Shown here: in pieces, positions 47,535-59,098 of the stretch
How the letters are laid out: the number at the start of each line of letters is the position of its first letter
How positions within the stretch are numbered: the first letter of the stretch is position 1
NCBI RefSeq assembly: GCF_040954835.1
Contig: NC_090723.1
Span: forward strand, 3,606,001-3,670,000
Source: Lepisosteus oculatus
Taxonomy: Eukaryota > Chordata > Actinopteri > Semionotiformes > Lepisosteidae
Direction of reading: 5' to 3'
DNA: 64,000 nucleotides
Position numbers and translations under genes: made by a program
Notes under the pieces: generated by a model
What the model was told of the DNA's origin: nothing
The model's input: the letters and a program-made list of their open reading frames with translations, nothing else
The model's database searches: none

Positions 47535-50500
47535 GCTGGGGAGGCCACACTAACAGAAAAAGACAGAGGGAGAGAGAAGAGGAGCAGAGAGTCTAGTTCT
47601 GAACTAGGAGCTGTTTCAGATCCACAGCAGGAGTCGCAGACCCTGCAGCATCATATTTTCGTCAATAAGCTAATGCGTTTAGATTTTTTCCAAGAGGACA
47701 ATTCCAGCGTTTGCCTGTAGTGCAGCTGAGAGAGAAAAGCATGTCTCATCTCGCCAGGGAACTGCTCGTTTAATCTTCAAGAGCCAACTGCAGCCTTTAA
47801 AATCAGACAGCAGCTCCTGGTATGAGGGCCCAGGGGATACGTGCCCTACAGCAGGCTGTAATTCAGTGTCCCAGTTTCAGATTTAGTGATAGGCATGCAA
47901 GGGTTCTTGTGGACCTCTTTCCCTAGAATGCAATAAATAAGCAAGGGGTCCCCCCTCACCAACAGAATGCAGAAAAAGATTGTGCAAGATGTGCCCTGTC
48001 CGTCCTGCACAGCCTGGCTCCTGGCCCATGGGACCACTGGCCATAAAAATTCCAGCTGCCAGATCAGCTCAGTATTTTGCCAGAACTGAGCACCTCTGTG
48101 ACACAAGATACAATGATCATGCATCTTTCAGAAACTATTAAGAGACTAGAAGAGATTCTCTGGATTCCATTCCTACTTGCCCGAATGGTCAGATTTCAAA
48201 TCTGATTATCTAAAATCAGGAAGCGGCACTACGATTCTGAGCTCATGAAGCAGTTTGTAGCCTACGGCTCTGGTTGAGTTTCCATGCCCCCTACGGATGG
48301 GGCTCCTTCTCGCTTTTTAAGCATGAAAGTGTATATAACCTGCAAAAAAAACTCCCCATTTTCAAGCCAGTACTCCAAGCTTGTGTGTTTGCGGACAAAG
48401 ACTGTCAACATAAAAGCAGAAACCTCATACGGCAGCAAGAGTTTCTCAGGAGTCCTTGAACGTAATCATTTGGCACGCTTGCTCACTGAGCTCAGACTGG
48501 ATGATGGACAGAATGTGTCCCCTTGACTTCCTGCTATGGTGCTCAAACATTTTGGTAAATGACATGACTGTTGTGTATTGCACCGAACTCGACACTAATG
48601 AAGAACATGTTCTTCAAGAGCAGAAAAAAATAATTAGGCCTTATAGTAGACTTCAGGGGCTTTATAACTGCGTATTCATATTTTGCTGATGCACTAAGCA
48701 AACCCGATTCAAGAAAATAGGTCTGTATTCTAGATAACAACCTCATAAATATGATACAAAATACCAGATATTTAATAGTGTTAGTAATGCATAGACCACA
48801 CACTTAAAAAAGTATACTCTTAGCTCCATATCTGCATAATTTATTAACGTCACCTAATAGACTCACCACCTAATGTGTTATGTGTTGAAGTGTTGATACA
48901 AAAAACTAGACGTATGTGGAGCAAAGATTGTGTGACGTAAGCTGTTTATACAGTTTAACGGCAAAACAAAAACTCAAATTGCAGCTGTACAGCAGTATTA
49001 TTTTATTCTCACATTTTAGCAATTGTCAGTCCTGAAATGCAGTGCCTCCCTGTTTCTGTTTGGTAACTATGACGACCCACGAACTGGAGTAAACCTCGGA
49101 TTGCAAAGACACAGACGTGTCGGTGAAGGAAAGCAGTGGACCTGTCAGCAATCTGAACAAACAGACAACGACCTGAAGTGCTGCTCCAACTGGTTCTGTC
49201 CGATTCTATCAGGGTTGTCCGGCAGTAACGCTGGCAGCAGTTATTTGTCTGTCGCATTCCGTTTCTAAAAGACTATTTTGTCTTTGTATTTCTGTTTTGG
49301 ATCGTTTCAGGCCTGTTTTTTTTTTTTAATAAAAAGCAATGAAAACTCCTTCCGTTCTGCCTCTTTACAATCCTTCATCGTGTGTAGTGTTGTCTGTGGG
49401 TCACAAAATCTCCATTGTGGCCTACAGAGAACCAAGCTCCAGTGAGTGCAGAGCTGTGGGGAACGTACATCAGAAATCCCGGCTCACATAAAGGCTTTGT
49501 GAGTAGAACTGAATTGACATCACACAGCCAGAGTCCAGTCCAGAGCCATGTGACCCTGTCTGATGCACTGAACCCATTTAGCAGGCCTTTCATTCTCTAT
49601 TTCCACAGCTTTCAGCACAGCCTTTTCTGGCCCACAGTTAGCAACATCCTCTGTGCATGTCACACACCAACACACTTTTTCTTCTGCAACCCCAGAATGG
49701 AAGCAGCAGGACTTCTGGAGTGACACAAGGATAGACAGGCCTTGCAGGTGATACCTGCTGCCCTGAGGTCACTGCATTACTTTGAACTCGAAAGCCTCCT
49801 GGTTTTAGCAGTGATCCTGCACTTCAAGAAGAGCTCCCCCCCACCGATGAGTCACAGGAGTGATAAATGACTTTAAAGATGGATCCATTAGCCATTAATG
49901 ACACAGAAAGCTTATTGCCACCTCATTCCAGTTATTTCTAGCAAAGATTTTACCACGCTTGCAGTAGGAGTCTGGAAAGGCCCGGCATACAGTAGGTGAT
50001 GCAAACAGCCCTGATCATGCTTCTATCACTTCCCTGTACCCAATCCTGGACAGCAAAAGCAACAACAACACCCGTTCAAAGATCCCATCCTGGAGGGTTC
50101 TTATCACGCTGTCCGGCAATCATTAACCTGTTTTTCAAGCACCTTCAAGAGAGGCCTCATAAACAGAGGCTCAGAAGACTGAGGTCTACATGTCACAGAC
50201 CAGTCTGACTCCATGTGGAATGCACAATCATGGCTGTATGTCCAATATTTAACCCCAGCAGTTGTTCTTTATTTTACTTTGTTGAAAACAGCTTTCGGCT
50301 GGAGGAATCTCCCCATTTTACTTATTGAGTAATAGGAGCTGGGAGGGTGGGGGGGTCTGTCTCCTAAATTTGAGTCATTGCTATGTCCTCTACTTAGTGC
50401 ATGTAATGGACACTACGCTGTTTGAGTTATTACAACCTCAGCTTGAAAATTACCAGGCAGCAGGAGTAATGACACCAATAATAACAGTAATAACTACATT

Positions 50501-51990
50501 TAAAAGCAAATCAAAGAGGATTCAGTTTCTTTACATTTCCCTGCTATCATCAGTCACACCCTGTCAGTAAGGGATGATGTCTTGTTAGCTTACATAAGAG
50601 AGGAGCAAGGACAGGAGTGGACAATGTGCCAGCACATCCTGAGACCAGACGTGCTTCATGTCAACCAGGTGAACAAGAGGCACAGCTCACACACCTGTGG
50701 AAACTGGACGTCCCCAGCTATAAATGTCAGAAATAAACCTTAGATCTTCCAGGGTTTATTCACGGTCGCTTCCCAAGAGACCTTTGGAGGTCACTTCTGT
50801 CAGTCTGGGCTCGGGCTTGATGGGTGCTTAACCGATTGCCGGTGTCAGCTTCCTCCCCGGGTACAGTTCCAGGAGGTAATAAAGACCTGGTGCACATTTC
50901 TCCAGCAGCACATTTTCTCCAGCAGCACGCTGTGCCCCCACCTTCCTGTGCATGCTCTCCAAGAGAGGGAGGCACGTGAGCACGCATTTGCCGTGCTGTT
51001 CTGTTGACCTGTTGCGCCACTTGGGAATTGAGCTCCGTTACATCTCCACGCAGTGAGACAGGAACACTGCCGTCTCCCACCCCGTCTCCCACCTTACTTC
51101 ATTTCCTGCTCAGCATCTGCGCCCGAGCGCCGCAGAGCCTGGCACGCAAGTGCTTAGCAAGCAGGTCTTTAATTAGGTACAGGATGCAGCACCATGGAAA
51201 GGACACCGCGTGTTGTACAGTGGAGAGTCTATATTTTTAGCTCGCCACTGATTACAGCTCATAGTGCAAACAAAGGCTGGACCTTGACTTCAGCGGGTCT
51301 CAGCATCACCCGGAGGCAGATAAGGCACAAGACGTCCTGTTTCCCTGGGCTCTGAGATTCACTAACCCCCAGCCTGTGGAATGCTGAACAGAAGCAAGTG
51401 TTAAACCCATTTAGCAGCTCTACCCACTTCTGACATGCTGCCTGGATGGTGAATATGCCCCCTGTCTAATTCCTGTGCCTAGAGGTTTACCGTTTTCCAA
51501 GTGTTCTTTCCACTTTCATTATCTAAAAGTAAAAAAATATACAATCTTCAAGAAAACCACGTTATAATCAGTCCCACTCAAGTCAGATCTTACTACCTGC
51601 AGAACCTTAATGTGCAGAGTGCTGCACAGTTAAACACTCAACCTAGCTGACTAGATAAGGAGTGATCAGCAAACGGGTACAGAAAGTCAACAGATTGGCT
51701 TTGTGCTCATTCACATCTTCAAATGTGTCAGCTGCCTTCAGCAAGTTAGGGTTGTGTACAAACACTGCTATCAGATCCATCTGAATCACCTCTCTGGGTA
51801 GGAGCGCACAATACAGAGCCGTACTGACAAGATGAAATAATCATTTTCTTTGGCTTCAGGCATCCGGAGATATGATTGCCGCTATTCATGATAATTCAAT
51901 CAGAGGAGAAACGTTAGCTTGTTTTCTCTGTGCCAGGGAGATATGCCAGGGTCTGCAGTGATGTAATACATGAAGAGGTCCTTCTGTTTT
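47535..51990. other. Intergenic between G6PC copies A and B
   Basis: It begins with the 3' UTR of copy A, with AATAAA at 47932-47937. Sequence similarity to the copy B 3' flank stops about 10 bp after the stop codon. The other 4 kb holds no recognisable exon or clear repeat, only short open frames. Confidence 0.45.
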
Positions 51991-52023
51991 GCTCTCCAGC
52001 TCTCTCTCTCTTTTTTTTACCCA

Positions 52024-52079
52024 GGGTCCAAAGATCAGACACCACAGCGGAATGAGCATTACACAGCTAGGGTATAAAA
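52024..52079 (+). promoter_or_regulatory. Promoter of G6PC copy B
   Basis: GGGTCCAAAG (52024-52033) stands 49 bp before TATAAAA (52073-52079), 113 bp ahead of the ATG. It is the same pair, at the same spacing, as in copy A, although the sequence between the two elements is otherwise different. This supports selection on the pair. An HNF4-type factor is an inference. Confidence 0.55.
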
Positions 52080-52191
52080 AGCGGCGGTGGCGTGCGCAGG
52101 CAAGTGGAAACGCACCTGATCGCAGGCCTGCCTCGGCTCTCAGTCCTGTCAGCGGCTGCCGCGACCCACCAGGAGACAGAGCAGCACGGCG

Positions 52192-55143
52192 ATGGACGCA
52201 GGGATGGACTTGGTGCACGACTACGGGGTGGGCGCCGTGCAGTACCTCCAGACCCACTACAGAGACGCCCAGGGCTGGTTCCTCCTCGTCTCCTTCATCG
52301 CCGACCTCAGGAACACCTTCTTCATCCTCTTCCCCATCTGGTTCCACCTGCGGGAGTCCGTGGGGGTCAAGCTCATCTGGGTGGCCGTGGTCGGGGACTG
52401 GCTCAACCTCGTCTTCAAGTGGTGAGTGCCGCCTGAGGCGCACAGGCAGAGCATCTCTGTTTTATTGCATCAGCCACCAATCGGACATAACAGCCCATCT
52501 GTGGCCAGCGCTGTGTTTTCTTTCTGTGCTGTTCATTTTGCTGAGCTATTAGGCAATGCTTAAAATTTTGAGTGCTTGTCTCTGTAGAGATTTACTTGTG
52601 CTTGTTTAGCTCTACATTGTAATATTCTGTATGTCACTAATTGTACTTCTAGGTAGCAACCTTTTATTTTGCATTACGTTTAGTTCGACCTGCTGTAAAG
52701 TGGTGTTCAAAATTAAAAAGCACTTGGCAATTTACCTGCACCAGATTTAAGATTTAAACTGTACTGGAGTGGCAACTTCCTGCTTTCTAAAGTAACATGG
52801 CTCAGTAAAACGGGCACCAATTTTGGTTCAGAGAACCTCTTTAGCTATTAGAGCCAGGGAGAAAAAGCTTCTTTTAAATTGTGCTCTATGCAATTCACAA
52901 GCACAGCTAGCAGCAGCTATTATGATTGAAGAATGTGCTCTGTCTGAAAGGATGTCATACATTTTTGCAGGTTTCAAACCTTTCTAGAGACAATGAACTG
53001 AACACAGCTGATGGTGGCTGTACAGCCATTCTGTATTCAAAGTGCTTATTTTCCCATGGTGGACAGGATCCTGTTTGGAGAGAGGCCCTACTGGTGGGTC
53101 CATGAGACGCCTTACTACAGTAACTCCTCAGTGCCGCACGTCGAGCAGTTCCCAGTCACCTGCGAGACCGGGCCAGGTGAGGCCTAAAACCGTTCACCCA
53201 GCTGCTTTTCTACCTGCCTAATATTTTAAAACCAGCTTTACAGAAACATGCCAGTTCCCTTGCTCATCTCCCCACAGGAAGTCCTTCGGGTCATACTATG
53301 GGCTCTGCCGGAGTGTACTACGTGATGGTGACGTCTCTCCTTGCCATTCTGGTCAAGAAACACAAGCCGTCGGTGAAAAACTGGTGAGTGGCTGGATACC
53401 CCACACACCATGGGGTGGGCAATCCTGGGTCTATTCAAAGCACCAGCAAGTGAAGAGCAGAGAAAAGCTGTCAAATTCGTCCCCTTCAGCCAATAATGAG
53501 CTGATGGAGGTGAAGAGGTGAGTTGATGTGTGAAATATAGTGGGCCTCTGAAGCAGAGACACAGAACAGAGTCCCCCAGGCGGGGTAGGGCAAAGATGTC
53601 CAGGGCTCAGCTTCCCAGGTTGCCTGAAGGTTTCTGGTGAGAGATGGCATCAGTCTACCAGTCGGTGCTGAACCTCCTTCCTGTCAGCCACACTTCAAAG
53701 TGATGAATGACTTTGTGTGGGTGCTACTGTGAGCTTTGATGCAAGAGTCAGAATGAACATGATTTCAAACTTGACTCATATACTTTACAATAAAAAACGG
53801 TAACTCTACATTTATGAGAAACGTGGCACTCTATCAATTTAGGGGATTTATGTGTAAATGTTAATATGGTCAAGATTAACCTTTTGTACTGGATACTGTG
53901 ATACTGTATGCAGGCAACTTTCTGCATCTCGGCACCTTGTACTATCTTTTCTATACCCTCCTTCCCTTATTGACCTCTCAGCAGGTTCATGAAGTTCAGA
54001 ATTGCAGACACTTCATCTGCAAAGGAAAAGTACAGTTACTTTATAGTCAGCATCTCTGACTTAGATTCAGTTTCTATTCCTTTTTTTTCTAGGTTTCAGC
54101 TCAGTTCATTTGACAAAAACATTCAAGCATCCTACTTATGCAGATTGCAAGTTCCAATCCAGGCTGTGTCACTTACCCAGCGTGGCCGCATAACAAGCCA
54201 GGAAGAACTTTATACCTGATACCAGAGTACCTACAGTACCTGCGCAGGTCAGTGTGGGATCTCAGAGCTCTCCCCTGACAGCTCCTCTCTCTCTGGTGTC
54301 CTCCCTCCCAGGTGTGTTCGTGCCTCCTTGTGGACACTGTTCTGGGGCGTCCAGGTCTGCGTCTGCCTCTCCAGAGTCTTCCTTGCAGCCCACTTCCCAC
54401 ACCAGGTCATCGCAGGGGTCATTTCAGGTAAGTGTGCACGAGTTTGGTATCAAAGATTTGGGACTTTTCGTTATAAAAGTTGAAATTGCATATTTTTCCT
54501 TCCCTTTGCAATTGGCAAGCAAACAAGATCTCTTAAAATATTAGGATACAGTCTTTTACGGACTGTAGCAAAGCTTCAAACTCAAAAGCTAAAAAATAAA
54601 TCCAAGCTGCCAAAACTCTCTCTCCCTCCAGGTATGATTGTGGCCGAGGCCTTCAGCAGGGTGCAGTGGATCTACAGCATCAGTCTGAAGAGGTACCTCC
54701 TCACCACCCTCTTCCTGCTGGTCTTCGCCCTGGGCTTCTACCTGCTCCTGCGGGTGCTGGGGGTGGACCTGCTCTGGACGCTGGAGAAAGCCAAGCGGTG
54801 GTGCGTCCGAGCCGAGTGGGTGCACATGGACACCACACCCTTCGCCAGCCTGCTGCGCAACCTGGGCACCCTGTTCGGCCTGGGGCTGGGCCTGCACTCT
54901 CCTCTCTACAGCGAGAGCTGCTCGGGCAAGCGGGGCCACAGCGCCCCCTTCAGGCTGGGCTGCATCGCCGCCTCGCTCTCCCTGCTGCACCTCTTCGACT
55001 CCTTCAAGCCTCCCACACACATGGTGGCCCTGTTCTACCTGCTGTCCTTCTGCAAGAGCGCCGCTGTGCCCCTGGCCACCGTGGGCATCATCCCTTACTG
55101 CCTGTCAGGGGCACTGAGCGCACACAGCAAGAAGACCCTCTGA
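52192..55143 (+). CDS. g6pc1: Glucose-6-phosphatase catalytic subunit, copy B
   Basis: Five coding exons: 52192-52421, 53067-53176, 53278-53383, 54312-54427 and 54632-55143, giving 357 residues, exactly the human G6PC1 length. It starts [12 protein letters not shown] at the first ATG after the TATA box. Catalytic residues are all present ([29 protein letters not shown]), as are the NSS sequon and the C-terminal SKKTL dilysine ER-retrieval signal. Exon 3 ([12 protein letters not shown]... KNW) is closer to the human form than copy A's. It converges with AARSD1, as the single G6PC1 does in human, so B holds the ancestral position and strand and is the best positional ortholog. Confidence 0.95.
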
Positions 55144-55860
55144 GCTGGGGATGCCGAAGGGAGAAGGGAAATACAAGCACGAGGGGAGGCGATGCAAGCC
55201 GTGTCTCTGTGAGGTGTAGTACCGGAGAACTAACACCGACAGCAAACTGGGAAAAGACGGGACAGTGTCCTCTAGTTAGCCCTTAAAGAAGCCATGCTGA
55301 AAAGAAAACCAGATACCCTTGACTCTGCCAACAGCGGCCTTCTGTGAAATCACTCGGACTGCCACACAGCCATGAAGCTCTTTCGAAACCTGTACAGCGC
55401 AAGCTCTTAGTGGAGACAAAGACATCTATAGTACGAGGCACAGGATTATGGAGAATCCACTCCACTGTGAGCAGTGATTTGCCTCTGTGCATGAATGCAA
55501 CTGGTTTTCTTGTAATAATCGTTCGTGAGCATTAGGCAACAGAAGAATGTCTACCCAGTCTTGTCAGTAAGTGGGCTTTCTTTTGCTCGCAGAACAGAAA
55601 GTAGATGGTGCACACTACACCACAAAGTCACTAGCTCAGAAAACAGAACAGCTACCTCCTAAGTACTGTGAGTCACCCTTTTGTGGAGTCAGGGGCCTCT
55701 CCACCCGAGTGGTGGAGCTTTCAGGACAGTCCGGGGCCCGCTGCCACAGCTCAGGTTGAGCAGCATTATTTCTGCCTCTGACAGGAACCAGTAATTATTG
55801 CGTGAGCTCCCCATTGCCACACAGCCAGACCAGCAGGGACGCCAGAGACAAGGGAAAACA

Positions 55861-56077
55861 ACATAAACAAAAGGTTCAGGTGGGCAGCTGAGTCAGCATG
55901 CGTAGGCTGCAAAGGAAGAAGTAATAGGTTTATTCCCTGCTGAAAAGAGAAGAAAGAAAACGCAACGTTTTGGCCGTGGAGCCTTCTTCAGGTGTGAAGA
56001 AGGCTCCACGGCCGAAACGTTGTGTTTTCTTTCTTCTCTTTTCAGCACGGAATAAACTTATTACATAAACAAAAGGT
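55861..56077 (+). mobile_element. Penelope-like inverted insertion with 15-bp TSD
   Basis: The 15-bp repeat ACATAAACAAAAGGT (55861-55875 and 56063-56077) flanks a leader (TCAGGTGGGCAGCTGAGTC, nearly the same as at 22670) and 70-bp inverted arms (55921-55990 and 55995-56064) with four mismatches and a 4-nt spacer. It is the same family and architecture as the insertion at 22657, at an unrelated target. Confidence 0.65.
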
Positions 56078-57239
56078 GGCAGCCTGTGAGTAAATGATCT
56101 GCTGTCACCTCCAGGGTTTTTTTTCTCAGGAAAAGGAATGAGTGCAGGATCACATTAAGCTCATGGCTATTAGCTGATTGAGGATTATTTGAACTTCTAG
56201 ACATACTGTACAGTGATATTCCCTAAAGGGTATGTTGTAAATAGGCTGTTAATACTAATACCTAATCTCTGTTATGTGTAAATTGCAAGTAGGATGTAAT
56301 TTGTATGCCAGTGGCTCTCATCCCTGGTGCTTCTGGGATTTGCTCTGGGGCAAGCTTCACATTGCCAACAAACTGATTTCAATCTTCGATTTCAGGTGCT
56401 TTTTAACATTTTCTTTCAGGTCTTAAACGGGTGTATAAGGCTTGTAAGGTTTGTAAACTGTGCAGATTCTTTGCTTTCAGAACTGTTCTCTTTCCCGTTA
56501 TGTTAACGTAAATGTAGCCAATTAGATTGAAGCAGCAGGAAAAAAAAAACAAACGTTCATTGTCATGCTGGGTCTGTTCATCTCAAATCTAGAAGCTTTT
56601 CAGTCAGAGGTAATGATGCAAATTCTTCATGAGCAAGTTGAGGAGAAAGTGCATATTAATCTATATTCGAAAGTAACAAAGGAACATATCTTAGCTAGGG
56701 TGTAATGAAAACAGGAAAGCTAAAAACAATACAAAATGATAAACAGACAAAATGATCAATTACAGACATCAGTTGGAGAATAAGATTCCAGTTGGAATAA
56801 AAAACCTTCAGAGACAGCAGACCCTCGTGACTGAAAAAGACCACTCATTGCATTAAGTGCATTATTTACAATCTTATTATTTAAGGCTTAGGCAATCTTT
56901 CTAACATTTGTAATAGCTTAGGATCATTGTAGTTCCTGGGGTCTTCAGTGGATGGGATGTAAAAATTAATAGTGGATTAACTATTTAAACATGTATTCTT
57001 TCTATTTACTAATGAGGAGTTCTTAAACTTCCAAAGGTTTTGTATGAAGCTCAGATTGCAATAGCCACTTTTTTCTGCATCAGATGTGGGTGTTTTTGTA
57101 TTATATGAACCAGCAACATAGCATGCACATTGTATATGTTTGGTTAAATAAATAATAAAAGTTGTATTATTGATCCTAAAATTAATCATTTTCATTGATT
57201 TTTTTAAAGTAGATGTTAATTAGCATTTCACTAAGGAAG

Positions 57240-57770
57240 TACAAAGCATTCATGCCCTTTCACATTAATGTGAAACAACTATAATAACATTTACACTTAC
57301 AGTATATAGAGCTTTTCTGGACAGTCCACTCAAAGTGCTTTACAGGCAATGGGGACTCCCCTCCACCACCACCAGTGTGCAGCCCCACCTGGATGATGTG
57401 ACAGCAGCAATAGTGCACCAGTACGCTCCCCATACACCAGCTCTCAGTGAGGAGGAGAACAAAGTGATGAAGCCAATTCACAGATGGGGATTATTAGGAG
57501 GCCATGACAGATAAAGGCCAATGGGAAATTTGGCCATGACACTGGGGAAACACCCCTACTCTTTTTACAAAACGCACTGGAAAGTCAGGACCTCAGATCT
57601 ACGTCTCATCCAAAGGACAGTGCCTTCTGTAAGGACAGTATAGTATCCCTCATCACTATACTGGGGCATTAGGACCCACACAGTCCGCAGGGTGAGCGCC
57701 CCCTACTGGGCCCACTAACACCTCTTCCAGCAGCACTCTCAGCTTTCCCAGGAGCCTACCATCCATAACT
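57240..57770 (-). repeat. 5S-type SINE, long copy
   Basis: The plus-strand reading runs from the tail (ATATAGAGCTTTTCTGGACA, CACTCAAAGTGCTTTACAGG) through GATTATTAGGAGGCCATGAC, AAATTTGGCC, AGTCAGGACCTCAGAT, GTCTCATCCAAAGGACAGTG and ATACTGGGGCATTAGGACCC to TTTCCCAGGAGCCTACCATC. That last segment is where the 5S-like head (GGTCTCCCATCC) would start. It is the longest copy of the family in the window, about 0.5 kb. Confidence 0.6.
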
Positions 57771-59098
57771 ACAGACTTACAACACTTCAGTCCTCCCATT
57801 AAGCCTTTTCAGATTCTAGTCTGCCTGCAACATTTTGCAACCAAAGCAAAGAACTAAGCAGAAGCAAAAGTCTTACATACCAGGAAAAGTCAGAATTTCC
57901 AGCTACGCCCATCAAACGCTTCAAGAAAAAGAGCAGATGCTAGACTAAACTTCCACCTGCATTGCAAAACAGGGTGAGTACCTTGACTATACTAGCACTT
58001 GACTCTGAAGACGTCACACAGTTCAAAGCCCTCTCCCTCTGTGTCAGTCACCCACGATCGTCACAGTCCCTGGGAAGATCGTCACTGACCTCCTGGCAAA
58101 GATTAATAATTGCCTTGCAGTGCTTCTCTCACAGTGCACCATGCCTACATGTGACGCGATCAAAAACAGAAAAAACAAACTGTAAACAACAAAATCAAGA
58201 GCCAAGGTCAAATCATTCCAGACACCAATGCTTTCAAATGTGACATTTGAAAGTAGTAAAACTTAATAAAAAAGGGTTTGTCCTTTAAATTAACATTTCT
58301 GCAGATGAGCTCACAACCCAATCTGTTATAGATCATAGATCTCGGTATTACAGACTTGTGCTTGACTTTCAAAATTCACACACTCGTGAAAATGAGTTTA
58401 GATGCAAAGTGCGATGAGCAAAAAGGGAAAAACACACATGCAGTAGAGTATCAGTTCTGGTTTTCCTTGTTTTCACCCCATAAAGCTCTAATTCACAATG
58501 CACACAGAAGAAACAGCAGTCTTTTGTTCCTCCAAACAGAAAACTAGCACTGGATTTCAGTGCTCTGTACAGAAAGTCACTATTATAAGGCCAATAAATT
58601 AGGGATCTTATTAAGGATCTTCTGGACCTGCATGTTCTTTTTATTGAGCAGAAAGAGGTTTCATTACATTCCCATTCATTAAAAGACGTGAAACATTTTG
58701 GCCAGGCTAAACATTTGTGCTTCACAACCAAAAAAAAAAAAGTTTTTTTAAAGCCCATTTTAAATTACACTAAAAGTAATATTAGTGCTTTCACTGCAGG
58801 GACAGAGAGCTGAGCAGTATAATGGCGAAGGTTTAATACAAACAGCCTCTAAGCTAATTGGGCCACTTAGGCTTGGAGTGGGATGTACAAGACTCTTAGT
58901 GCAAACATATCATATACTTTATCCTATTCTCTTGAACTTCCCTGGTTGTATTATATATTCATTTTGGATTCCATGCACCACTGACTCGCTCCTGAGGAAA
59001 TCGGCGACGCCGGTGAGATGAGCAGGGCTGCAGCGCGCGCGCTCTCGTTCGCGGAAACCGCGCGGGCGGCTCGTGAGCCAAGGGCGGCCGCGGCGGGG

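Larger units (their letters stand above)
55150..58950. other. Intergenic, G6PC copy B to AARSD1
   Basis: It contains the copy B 3' flank, the Penelope-like insertion at 55861 and the 5S-type SINE at 57240. The rest shows only A/T-rich sequence and short open frames with no match I recognise. Confidence 0.45.
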
